Below, one piece after another: positions 8,633-18,780 of a DNA stretch of 64,000 nt. This stretch comes from an uncultured Halomicronema sp. (GTDB lineage Bacteria; Cyanobacteriota; Cyanobacteriia; Phormidesmidales; Phormidesmidaceae), in NCBI GenBank assembly GCA_937899725.1, contig CALCCA010000008.1:1-64000 (forward strand). Reading direction: 5' to 3'. The stretch's first letter is position 1. Every line of letters begins with the position of its first letter. The translations under genes and the position numbers were made by a program. Under the pieces are notes generated by a model. It was not told the origin of the DNA, made no database searches, and was given only the letters and a program-made list of their open reading frames with translations.

Positions 8633-10260
8633 AACTCTGAACAGTCATTTCCAGGGGTGGGGGGGCGCTTCTGCAGGTGGGTTGGAGGCCTTTACTGAGT
8701 TGCTCAGTTACCTGCTGATTGATACCGGTATGGCTTTTGTGCTGATTCAGCATTTAGACCCCAATCAGCCCAGTGCTCTGAGTGAGATCATGGCGCGAGC
8801 GACGCCGATGCCGGTCAGCGTGGCGGCTGACGGCCTCACAGTAGCGCCCAATCAGGTATATGTGATTCCGCCCAATTGGGGAATGACGATCGCGGCGGCG
8901 GGGTTGCGGCGGCGGCCCCGCCACCCCAATGAGGTGATCAATCGAGTTGTCGACATCTTCTTTGAATCGCTCGCTCAAGAACGGGGTCATCAGGCGATCG
9001 CGATTGTGCTGTCAGGTCATGGTGACGATGGCACCTTAGGGAGCGAAGCAATTAAGCATCACCATGGCCCAAACGACCGCCTCAGCCCAAAGCGGCAGTA
9101 TGCCCCACCGCGCGATCGCGACCAGCCAGGTCGATTTTGTCTTAGCACCGGAGGAGATGGCGCAGACGCTGGCCGATATCGGCAGCCATCCTTATCTCAA
9201 TGGGGCCGATTTGAGCGATATCGTGGTGACCGATACGATACCGCAGAGCAAGATACCTTTACGGCGATTCTTACTTTGCTCCGGTCGAGAACTCGGGTCG
9301 ATTTCTCACAGTACAAACCGACAACGCTCAAACGACGCATGGCGTTCCATGACTTGGAGAACTTAGCCGCGTATCAGCACTATTTGCAAGCGCAACCAGC
9401 CGAACTCGAAGCCCTCCATCAGGAGATCTTGATCAATGTCACGAGCTTTTTTCGCGATGCAGAAGCCTTTGAAGCCTTAAAGACAGAGGTGTTTCCCGCC
9501 TTGCTGCGGGGGCGCGATCGCCACGATCCCATTCGCATTTGGGTGGCGGGGTGTTCCACCGGCGAAGAAGCCTATTCCATTGCGATTTGCTGGTTAGAGT
9601 ATTTGGCCTATCAGACGTTTAATCAGCCGATCCAAATTTTTGCGACGGATATTATCAGCGAAGCCGCCGTCGAGGCGGCTCGCCGGGGCATTTATCGCGA
9701 GGCGCAGATTGCCGATGTGGCTCCCGACCGATTGCAGCGCTTTTTTGTCGCCGTTGAGCAGGGGTATCAGGTTAATTCCACCGTGCGCGAGCTGTGCATT
9801 TTTGCCCGCCAAAATTTAACCAGCGATCCGCCGTTTTCTCAACTCGATCTCGTGAGCTGCCGCAACGTGTTGATTTACTCTGGGTCAGCCTTGCAGGCGA
9901 AGGTTTTGCCGATGTTTCACTACGGCTTAAAAAACCCATGGCTTTTTGATGCTGGGGTCATCCGAAACGGTGGGAGACTCCAGCGATTTATTTTCAGCAG
10001 ACCCGGCAGCAACGCCGATTGTGGTGTCGGTCTCAACGGCTTGGTTAATGAGTGCTCGCCATCAGCATACCGGGGCAGCCGTGCTTTGGCTGCTGAGAGA
10101 TATCACCCAGCGCCAACAAACCACTCAACAACTACGGGCCGCCTGTGACCAATCAGAGCAGCAATTAACGACTTGCACCGTCGAACTAGCCCACGTTAAA
10201 GCGCAGCTTCGACAAGAGATTATCGCCCGTCGTCAAGCGGAACAGGCCCAGACAGAGTGA
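8633..10260 (+). pseudogene. Degenerate CheB-CheR fusion protein gene
   Basis: Pieces of a CheB methylesterase-CheR methyltransferase-PAS fusion are scattered across frames. The CheB start NSEQSFPGVG (from 8633) shifts frame in a run of seven G (8659-8665) into GASAGGLEAF. CheB continues to LSGHGDDGTLGSEAIK and shifts near 9057 into ITMAQTTASAQSGSMPHRAI. A further shift near 9240 returns to the CheR frame (EEILINVTSFFRDAEAFEAL, WVAGCSTGEEAYS, LVSCRNVLIY). Another near 9938 leads into GFLMLGSSETVGD. After LFSA most of the linker and PAS region is missing, and the tail LLRDITQRQQ ends as a helical stretch with no kinase domain. At least four frameshifts and a large deletion make this a pseudogene. 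No partner chemotaxis genes are nearby. Confidence 0.85.
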
Positions 10261-10404
10261 CCGCCTTGAGGTCACGATAGGGAACCGAGGTCTTTCTGAC
10301 CTCAGGCGGAGCGATCGCCGACGCTTGAATGCGGATACGCCTAGCCAGATTGGCGAGCGTACAACTAAATTTTGGGCGCGTCCATCCCTGCGGCCAGCGA
10401 TCGC

Positions 10405-11253
10405 CTAGGGGAGCTGCAAGTCGTTGATCAGCTGTTTAATGCGATCGGGGGTCAGGGCCGTAAGGCCCGGCAATACCAGACTGGCCCCAGCGGCCCTTAA
10501 ACCGGCGGCATATTTATCCGCATAGGTCTCATCGGCAGCGACGACGTGGGGCGGCAAGATACCCACCCCGATCCACGTGGCGGTAGGCCGCTGCTGCCGA
10601 GCCTGTTGAACGGTGTGCATATCGGCGACGGTATCGCCGATGTAAAGCACAGGAACGTCGGTTTTGCCCGCACTTAGCTGCTCCGCTACTTGAAAAAAGC
10701 CCGTGGGGTCAGGCTTGCCAGGGGCATCATGCATCGCAACGAGTAGAGGCTCCGCTAACCCGAGCCGTCGTTCGAGCACAAAGACCGCAGAGCCGCGAGT
10801 CGCCCCGCTAAAAAACCCCCAAGCCATGTGAGCCTGAGTCAACTGCTCAAAATAAGGGGCGCTGACCAGCAGCGGCTCCTGTGAGATGTAGCCTGTCCAC
10901 TGCGCCGGGTCGTCAAGCTGGGGGCCGCGATAGCGCTGCTGAAAAAAGTCAACCAGTGCCTCATAGCTCAGCGTGAGATCAGTCCGGGGCTGGCCTTGGG
11001 TTTCAAAATAGCGATAAATCAATTCCTGCGATGCTTCCCAGTCATTGTTCCACCGGCCTTCTGCCTTCAAGGCGTCGATCGCGGCAGCAGTGGGGCGATA
11101 GCGGCCCTGGGTAAACGATTCCACAGTGTCGGCCAGGGCGCGGCGGTAGGAGCCACCGACATCTCGAATGACGCCGTCAATATCAAACACGGCGATCGCT
11201 TTTAAGGGCATAACTGAAGTCATCTCGTGAGTCTCTGAAGGGCCAGCTGCCAT
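10405..11253 (-). CDS. HAD superfamily hydrolase, TIGR01548-like
   Basis: The 282-residue protein begins its HAD fold at AVFDIDGVIRDVGGSYRRALADTVE, a signature shared with the cyanobacterial TIGR01548 group. Both motif I aspartates are present. The motif II region is FFSGATRGSA, the lysine region is APGKPDPTGF, and motif IV is VLYIGDTVADMHTV. Members are predicted small-molecule phosphatases; the substrate is not established to my knowledge. The start is uncertain: ATG 11253, ATG 11223 and ATG 11211 are all in frame ahead of the first conserved residue. It is divergent from the PSRP-3 gene. Confidence 0.85.
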   Translation of the reverse strand: MAAGPSETHEMTSVMPLKAIAVFDIDGVIRDVGGSYRRALADTVESFTQGRYRPTAAAIDALKAEGRWNNDWEASQELIYRYFETQGQPRTDLTLSYEALVDFFQQRYRGPQLDDPAQWTGYISQEPLLVSAPYFEQLTQAHMAWGFFSGATRGSAVFVLERRLGLAEPLLVAMHDAPGKPDPTGFFQVAEQLSAGKTDVPVLYIGDTVADMHTVQQARQQRPTATWIGVGILPPHVVAADETYADKYAAGLRAAGASLVLPGLTALTPDRIKQLINDLQLP

Positions 11254-11289
11254 GGTTTGGACATTACAGATTTACCGACTTAGGATATT

Positions 11290-11643
11290 ATGGAGGACTG
11301 TAGTTTTGGAAGGGGGTTTGCGGTGGAGGTTGTATTAGAAACTGAGGCCAGGTTTGTCTTAAAGGTGCTTTGGTTAGATAAGGATGTCGCCCTAGCAGTT
11401 GACCAAGTGGTCGGTAAGGGCACCAGCCCACTGACAGCTTATTTTTTCTGGCCGCGTAACGACGCGTGGGAACAAATGAAAACTGAGCTGGAAGGCAAAA
11501 GTTGGATTTCTGAAGAAGAGCGGGTCGGGTTACTCAACACCGCCACTGAAATCATCAACTACTGGCAAGAAGAAGGCAAAGGCAAACCGATGCGTGTTGC
11601 CCAAGAGAAATTTAAAACCGTCTTGTTTACCGGTAGTTCGTGA
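11290..11643 (+). CDS. Ribosomal protein PSRP-3/Ycf65 (cS23)
   Basis: This is the cyanobacterial and plastid 30S subunit protein PSRP-3 (Ycf65). The core [41 protein letters not shown] is diagnostic, and the C-terminal helix ([22 protein letters not shown]) fits as well. The first ATG (11290) adds an atypical [15 protein letters not shown] at 11323 ([16 protein letters not shown]) follows an excellent ribosome-binding site (GGAAGGGGG at 11308-11316) and may be the true start. A strong terminator follows at 11702. Confidence 0.9.
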   Translation: MEDCSFGRGFAVEVVLETEARFVLKVLWLDKDVALAVDQVVGKGTSPLTAYFFWPRNDAWEQMKTELEGKSWISEEERVGLLNTATEIINYWQEEGKGKPMRVAQEKFKTVLFTGSS

Positions 11644-11701
11644 TGACGGCGGGCGCCCAAGCGTCCTGGCCCTACCGGTAGCTAGATGCTGTATTAGCCA
11701 T

Positions 11702-11738
11702 AAAAAAGAGGAAGCGATTATCGCTTCCTCTTTTTTAT
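11702..11738. terminator. Bidirectional terminator between PSRP-3 and atpC
   Basis: AAAAGAGGAAGCGA pairs perfectly with TCGCTTCCTCTTTT around a tight loop, with A-runs on the left and T-runs on the right. The two flanking genes converge, so this single hairpin can end transcripts from both sides. Confidence 0.9.
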
Positions 11739-11774
11739 TAAAACTGATGTCGCTGAGTCGTCAGCTGACTTAAT

Positions 11775-12185
11775 TTAGCCGACTGAACCACCCGCCGCTT
11801 GTAAGCGAGCTCGAGCTTTTTGCAAAGCCTGCCGCGCTTGCAACGCTGCTTGGCGATCATCTGATGACGTCGCCGTCATGGTTGCCTGGGCCGTCTCAAA
11901 GGCAGAACGAGCATCATCCTGATTGATGCTGTCGCCCCGCTCAGCACCTCTCACGAGAATCGTCACTTCATCATTATCAACTTCAGCAAACCCGCCCATG
12001 AGGGCGATCGCCACCCAGTCTTTGGCAGGACGCACCCGCATCACGCCGACATCCAAGGCCGTCATGAGGGGAGCGTGACCACTCAAAATACCGAGTTGCC
12101 CGGTGGTACTGGGCAAAATCACTTCTTCAGCTTCTGCATCCCAAACTGTCTGGTCGGGAGCAATCACACGCACGGTTAGAGACAT
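11775..12185 (-). CDS. atpC: ATP synthase F1 subunit epsilon
   Basis: The epsilon subunit is part of the central stalk of F1 and restrains ATP hydrolysis. The 136 residues have the N-terminal beta-barrel (SLTVRVIAPDQTVWDAEAEEVILPSTTGQLGILSGHAPLMTALDVGVMRVR) and two C-terminal helices, the usual size for cyanobacteria. It lies 81 bases downstream of atpB on the same strand, as in the separate cyanobacterial beta-epsilon operon. A hairpin with a T-run sits between the two genes and could reduce atpC expression relative to atpB. Confidence 0.95.
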   Translation of the reverse strand: MSLTVRVIAPDQTVWDAEAEEVILPSTTGQLGILSGHAPLMTALDVGVMRVRPAKDWVAIALMGGFAEVDNDEVTILVRGAERGDSINQDDARSAFETAQATMTATSSDDRQAALQARQALQKARARLQAAGGSVG

Positions 12186-12221
12186 TGTGAATTAAACCGC
12201 TCTCTTGCAAAGATAACCATC

Positions 12222-12256
12222 AAAAACAGAGTCGGCTGCAACCGACAGCCGACTCT
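12222..12256 (-). terminator. Intercistronic hairpin between atpB and atpC
   Basis: On the minus strand an 11-bp perfect stem (AGAGTCGGCTG/CAGCCGACTCT, 12228-12256) is followed after one base by five T (12222-12226). It has the form of a Rho-independent terminator but lies inside a two-gene operon, so it probably acts as a partial terminator or an mRNA-stabilising 3' end for atpB. Confidence 0.65.
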
Positions 12257-12266
12257 CGAAGTTCGC

Positions 12267-14211
<1,945 letters not shown>

Positions 14212-16353
14212 ATGGCTCAAGCAGCAGACGTCTCTCCAACGGTGGATTTTAGCGATCCTCAATACTTTTTAAATCGGGAGCTGAGCTGGCTCGAGTTCAA
14301 CGATCGCGTGCTCCACGAAGCCAACGACTCCCGTACTCCATTTTTAGAGCAGCTCAAGTTTGCTGCGATTTATAGCTCTAACCTAGACGAGTTTTTCATG
14401 GTGCGCGTCTCTGGGCTGATGGATCAGGTCAGCGCGGGCATTCGGACCAAAACCGCCGATGGCCTGAGTCCGGCTGAGACGTTGGCAGCCATTCGATCGC
14501 ACTTAAAACCCAAGCTGCAGGCCCAGCACAGTTTATTTCAAACCGAGCTGCGACCCCAGTTGCAAGCGCATGGCGTGTATCTGCTGGACTATGCCGAACT
14601 CAACGCCAAACAGCAAAAGTACTTAGAAGACTACTTTGAGAAACAAATCTTCCCGGTGTTGACGCCTTTGAGTGTCGATCCGGCCCACCCGTTTCCGCGC
14701 CTGTCGAATCTGAGCCTGAACCTGGCGGCATCAGTAACCAATCCAGAAACTAAGGTGCAAAAATTTGCCCGCATCAAGGTGCCCAATAACCTGCCTCGGT
14801 TCATTAGCTTGCCAGCAGAGCTCACCACCGGTGCAGGGACAATCTGGATGGGGACGACACTCGAAGAAGTGATCGCCAACCATCTCGACTTTCTGTTTCC
14901 GGGCATGGAAGTGTCGGGACATTATCTGTTTCGGATTACGCGGGATGCCGACTTTCCGGTGCGCGAAGATGACGCCGATGATCTGCTAGTTGCCATGGAA
15001 GAAGAGATCAGCAAGCGCCGCTTAGAGGGCTTTGTCTGCCGCCTCGAAATTGAGCAATCCATGCCGCCCGATCTGCGCGAGGGCTTGATGCAGGAGTTGA
15101 AGGTCGCAGAGGAGGATATCTATGAACTGTCTGGGGTACTGAATCTCAAAGACCTGTTCTTTTTTCTCTCGATGCCGCTGCCCGAGCTGAAAGATAAACC
15201 GTGGAACGCGCTCGTGAACCCCCGATTGAAAGGCGTCGATCACGGTGAGGAAAGTGTCTTTGGGGCAATTCGCAAAGGCGACATTTTGCTGCACCATCCC
15301 TACGAGTCGTTTGCCTCGTCGGTGCAGACCTTTATTGCCCATGCCGCCCGTGATCCTCGCGTCCTCACCATCAAGATCACGCTCTACCGTACGTCCGGCG
15401 ATTCGCCCATTGTGCAGTCGCTGATTGCCGCAGCCGAAAACGGGAAGCAGGTAGTAGCGCTGGTCGAAATCAAAGCCCGCTTTGATGAGCAAAACAATAT
15501 TATCTGGGCACGCAAGTTAGAAGATGCGGGCGTGCACGTGGTCTATGGTGTGGTGGGGCTGAAAACCCATACCAAAACGACACTGGTCGTCCGTCAAGAG
15601 GGCGATCGCCTGCGCCGGTATGTCCACATCGGCACCGGCAACTACAACCCCAAAACCTCAAAGCTGTACACCGACCTCGGTATCCTCAGCTGCCGCGATG
15701 AACTGGGCGCCGATCTGACCGATCTGTTCAACTTTTTGACGGGATATTCGCGCCAAGCCAACTATCGCAAACTGTTGGTTGCCCCGTTAACCCTACGAAA
15801 GCGGATGCTGCAGCTGATCGATCGCGAGATTGAGCATGTGGAACAGGGTCAGCAGGGTCGCATTATCGCCAAAATGAATTCCCTGGTGGATGCGGAGATG
15901 ATCCAAGCGCTGTATCGGGCCTCTCAGGCCGGGGTGCAAATTGATCTGATTATTCGCGGCATCTGCTGTTTGCGACCGGGTGTGCCGGGCGTTAGCGACA
16001 ATATTCGCGTGCTTAGCATCATTGGTCGATTTTTAGAACATGCCCGCATTTTTTACTTCACGAATGATGGTGCCGAAGAGATTTACATTGGTAGCGCCGA
16101 TTGGATGCCGCGTAACCTTGATCGCCGCGTTGAAGCCATCACCCCGATTGAAGAACCAGCCGCCGTGCAAGAGCTGAAGGACATTGTGGATATTATGCTG
16201 ACGGACAATCGCCACGCCTGGGAACTCGATGCGGATGGAGTCTTCACCCAGCGCACTCCCGGCCCGGATGGCGACAGCCGCAGCACCCATGATTTGTTGA
16301 TGGAGCGCGCCGTCAAGCGCGATCAGAGCGGTACGATCGACAGCATCAGCTAG
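14212..16353 (+). CDS. ppk1: Polyphosphate kinase 1
   Basis: PPK1 reversibly polymerises the terminal phosphate of ATP into polyphosphate. The 713 residues have the usual four-domain layout. The N domain opens with YFLNRELSWLEFNDRVLHEA and SNLDEFFMVRVSGL. The head domain follows. The catalytic C domains contain HHPYESF, ALVEIKARFDEQNNI, the phosphorylated-His region VVGLKTHTKTTLVVR, and YVHIGTGNYNPKT. The C terminus has YIGSADWMPRNLDRRVE. The gene stands alone. The window contains a large phosphatase-like gene 32 kb away, but no Pho operon. Confidence 0.96.
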   Translation: MAQAADVSPTVDFSDPQYFLNRELSWLEFNDRVLHEANDSRTPFLEQLKFAAIYSSNLDEFFMVRVSGLMDQVSAGIRTKTADGLSPAETLAAIRSHLKPKLQAQHSLFQTELRPQLQAHGVYLLDYAELNAKQQKYLEDYFEKQIFPVLTPLSVDPAHPFPRLSNLSLNLAASVTNPETKVQKFARIKVPNNLPRFISLPAELTTGAGTIWMGTTLEEVIANHLDFLFPGMEVSGHYLFRITRDADFPVREDDADDLLVAMEEEISKRRLEGFVCRLEIEQSMPPDLREGLMQELKVAEEDIYELSGVLNLKDLFFFLSMPLPELKDKPWNALVNPRLKGVDHGEESVFGAIRKGDILLHHPYESFASSVQTFIAHAARDPRVLTIKITLYRTSGDSPIVQSLIAAAENGKQVVALVEIKARFDEQNNIIWARKLEDAGVHVVYGVVGLKTHTKTTLVVRQEGDRLRRYVHIGTGNYNPKTSKLYTDLGILSCRDELGADLTDLFNFLTGYSRQANYRKLLVAPLTLRKRMLQLIDREIEHVEQGQQGRIIAKMNSLVDAEMIQALYRASQAGVQIDLIIRGICCLRPGVPGVSDNIRVLSIIGRFLEHARIFYFTNDGAEEIYIGSADWMPRNLDRRVEAITPIEEPAAVQELKDIVDIMLTDNRHAWELDADGVFTQRTPGPDGDSRSTHDLLMERAVKRDQSGTIDSIS

Positions 16354-16664
16354 CACCCCGTGCAGAATGTAGAGTCAAGTATTGTAGAGAATTGATCGGT
16401 GCATAGCGATTTAATTTGCCGGTGCGATCGAAATTTAAACATTGGGCGGATCACCTCAGAAACTGGGGATCTGCGCTTCAAAGAGCCTCCTGACAGAAAT
16501 TTTTTTTCAGGGGTTGGCAGTGCCCCCCCTGGGATCGAGACGCTAGTATTGAGCCACCTCCTCAAGCGGCCTCATGGCTTTCAAGACTTGCGCCACCGAA
16601 TCGCCGCCGCTCCGAGTTGCCTGTTGATCGCCGTCCTGACCATCCGCCGCCGCCCCCTCAGGGC
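16354..16664. other. 311-bp gap between ppk1 and the XPB gene
   Basis: The two flanking genes converge here. I found no coding frame with family resemblance, no clear T-tailed hairpin and no RNA motif. A poly-T stretch (TTTTTTTTC near 16500) is the only notable composition feature. Confidence 0.4.
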
Positions 16665-18350
16665 TTAACTCTCCCAAAATTGGATATGGTATCGATAGCC
16701 TTGTTCAGTCAGAAAGAGTTGTCGATGCTGGGCAAACTCCTCCTCACAGGTGCGCAGCGACACCAGGGAATAAAACTGTGCGCTCCGCCCGTCTTGCTTG
16801 GGCCGCAAAATTCGCCCTAACCGCTGAGCTTCTTCTTGCCGAGACCCGTATTTGCCAGAAACCTGAATCAACACATCCGCATCGGGCAGGTCAAGGGCAA
16901 AGTTGCCAACGCGGGAGAGAATGAGGCCAGAAATTTTACCGCTGCGAAAGTCGGCATACAGACGATCACGTTCAGTTTGACGAGTCTTGCCCGTAATCAG
17001 CGGAAAGTCAACGCCCTGAGCAATCGCCTTAAGCTGATCCAGATATTCCCCAATAATCAAGATCCGATGACCGACGGCCTGAGATAACAATTGTTTTACC
17101 ACCGCTAGCTTGAGTGGATTCTCAGCCGCGATGCGAAACTGATAGCGACGGCCCGCTGTCGCATAGTCCATTTGCCGGGCTGCCGTTTGAGGAATGCGGA
17201 TTTCAGTACAGTCGGCAGCGGCAATAAACCCCTGTCCTTCTAACTCGCGCCAGGGCACGTCATAGCGTTTGGGGCCGATGAGGGTAAAAACATCGCCTTC
17301 TCGACCATCTTCGCGAATCAGCGTCGCCGTTAGCCCCAGCCGCCGCCGGGCCTGGAGTTGAGCCGTAATCCGAAAGACCGGTGCGGGCAGCAGGTGTACT
17401 TCGTCATAGATGATTAAGCCCCAAGATTGCTGATCAAAGAGCCCAAGATGCAGGAAGTCATCCTCTTGACTGGCCCGATAGGTGAGGATTTGATACGTCG
17501 CTAAGGTGACTGGGCCAGTGGCTTTGTGTTGGCCGCTGTATTCAGCGATTTGTTCTGCGGTCAATGTGGTCTTATCGAGCAATTCTCGTTGCCACTGGTG
17601 CACGGAGGTGAGACTGCTGGTGAGGATCAACGTGTGCTGTTGGATGGCAGTCATGGCGGCCATGCCCACCATGGTTTTCCCCGCCCCACAGGGCAACACA
17701 ATCACCCCGCTACCACCTTTGGCCTGTCCCGCTTGGTAGAACAGATCGGCTGCAGTCTTTTGATAGGGCCTGAGTTGAAAGGGCGTACCGGTGCGGGTGG
17801 TGGGCAATAGTGCCAGCGGCAGCTCGTCGCCCGTGAGGTAACCGGCCAAGTCTTCGGCCGGATAGCCCGCCGTGAGCAGGGCCTGTTTGAGGACTCCCCG
17901 ATGGCCCAGAGCGATCGCAAAGGTGGTGGGCGACTGGCGTTTTCCCAATAGCGGCCCTACTTGCTCATGGCGTTGCAAGAGTTCGGCGAGCGGCTGATCG
18001 GCGACCTGTAGGTCGAGATTGCCCCCGGTTCCCGCTGTAATCGTGGTGAGGCCATAGCGCTGACCCAATGCGGCTAATTCTTGTGCGATCGACTCGGGGG
18101 CCGGATATTTGGCGTGATCTTGCAGCGCCGCCACCATGGCCGCCACCGGCATCCCAGCGGCGCGAGCATTCCAAATGCTGAGGGCACTGAGACGATAGGT
18201 GTGAATGTGTTCTGGACTTTTGATCAGTTCGGCAAAGGGCGCGATCGCCGCTTGCGCCGCCTGCGCTTTAGGCGCATGTACATCTAACAGAACGGTGCGA
18301 TCGCTCTGAATAATCAGCGCATTGTCGGGAAAATAGTCCATCCGGTTCAA
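16665..18350 (-). CDS. XPB/Rad25-like DNA helicase
   Basis: This 561-residue protein is a bacterial homologue of the repair and transcription helicase XPB, a superfamily 2 DNA translocase. The N-terminal 190 residues hold a damage-recognition-like region. The helicase core has RPYQKTAADLF, Walker A LPCGAGKTMVG and Walker B IIYDEVHLL. It also has LGLTATLIREDGREGD, whose RED triplet is the XPB-specific RED motif. The second lobe has GKTRQTERDRLYADFRSG, VGNFALDLPDADVLIQVS and QRLGRILRPK. Its start overlaps the stop of the DUF1971 gene by four bases, a translational-coupling arrangement. With the Helicase_C_3-type gene further upstream it forms a same-strand unit like the XPB neighbourhood of mycobacteria. 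Confidence 0.92.
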   Translation of the reverse strand: MNRMDYFPDNALIIQSDRTVLLDVHAPKAQAAQAAIAPFAELIKSPEHIHTYRLSALSIWNARAAGMPVAAMVAALQDHAKYPAPESIAQELAALGQRYGLTTITAGTGGNLDLQVADQPLAELLQRHEQVGPLLGKRQSPTTFAIALGHRGVLKQALLTAGYPAEDLAGYLTGDELPLALLPTTRTGTPFQLRPYQKTAADLFYQAGQAKGGSGVIVLPCGAGKTMVGMAAMTAIQQHTLILTSSLTSVHQWQRELLDKTTLTAEQIAEYSGQHKATGPVTLATYQILTYRASQEDDFLHLGLFDQQSWGLIIYDEVHLLPAPVFRITAQLQARRRLGLTATLIREDGREGDVFTLIGPKRYDVPWRELEGQGFIAAADCTEIRIPQTAARQMDYATAGRRYQFRIAAENPLKLAVVKQLLSQAVGHRILIIGEYLDQLKAIAQGVDFPLITGKTRQTERDRLYADFRSGKISGLILSRVGNFALDLPDADVLIQVSGKYGSRQEEAQRLGRILRPKQDGRSAQFYSLVSLRTCEEEFAQHRQLFLTEQGYRYHIQFWES

Positions 18351-18652
18351 GTCAGGAGTTCGGGACTTGCCTGCCGATAAAACTCAACATAAAACCGCAC
18401 ACCGCCGTGGGGCAAGACTGCATGTTTAATGGTGGGTTCCACCACACCATAGCGTCCAGAGTCGAGCACTAGCTCCTCAACAACTAGCTCCAGTATCCGA
18501 TCGGTCAGGTTCCCTTCGAGCACCATAATCCTGGCCCAAACAGCCGCCTTGGTCTGATGAGCTCGGAATAACCCGCTGGGCATCGATCCCTCTGTGAACT
18601 CAGTGGTTTTCTGGTAGGGCACCACGTCAAGAGGCCGCATTTTCATCGCCAA
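18347..18652 (-). CDS. DUF1971 (YeaR/TehB N-terminal-like) cupin protein
   Basis: The 101 residues match DUF1971, a small cupin-like domain: VVPYQKTTEFTEGSMPSGLFRAHQTKAAVWARIMVLEGNL, then GVVEPTIKHAVLPHGGVRFYVEFYR with the conserved His. Relatives include YeaR and the N-terminal domain of TehB, linked to nitrate/nitrite or tellurite stress; biochemistry is unclear. The stop overlaps the XPB start by four bases, so the two are almost certainly co-translated. Why a cupin sits inside a helicase operon is unexplained. Confidence 0.85.
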   Translation of the reverse strand: MAMKMRPLDVVPYQKTTEFTEGSMPSGLFRAHQTKAAVWARIMVLEGNLTDRILELVVEELVLDSGRYGVVEPTIKHAVLPHGGVRFYVEFYRQASPELLT

Positions 18653-18780
18653 TACGTCAGAAATATATTCAGAAAACTTTTCCCATCATCCACCGTAGAT
18701 CACGACTAACCACACGGCCAGCTTCTGAGGCGTTGGGCAATAGGCTACCATGCTGCTGTCGTGAGCCCGGCGAGCGATCG

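Noticed and set aside
16399-16668. 89-codon plus-strand frame after ppk1
   Set aside because: It overlaps the 3' end of the XPB gene and reads as non-coding.
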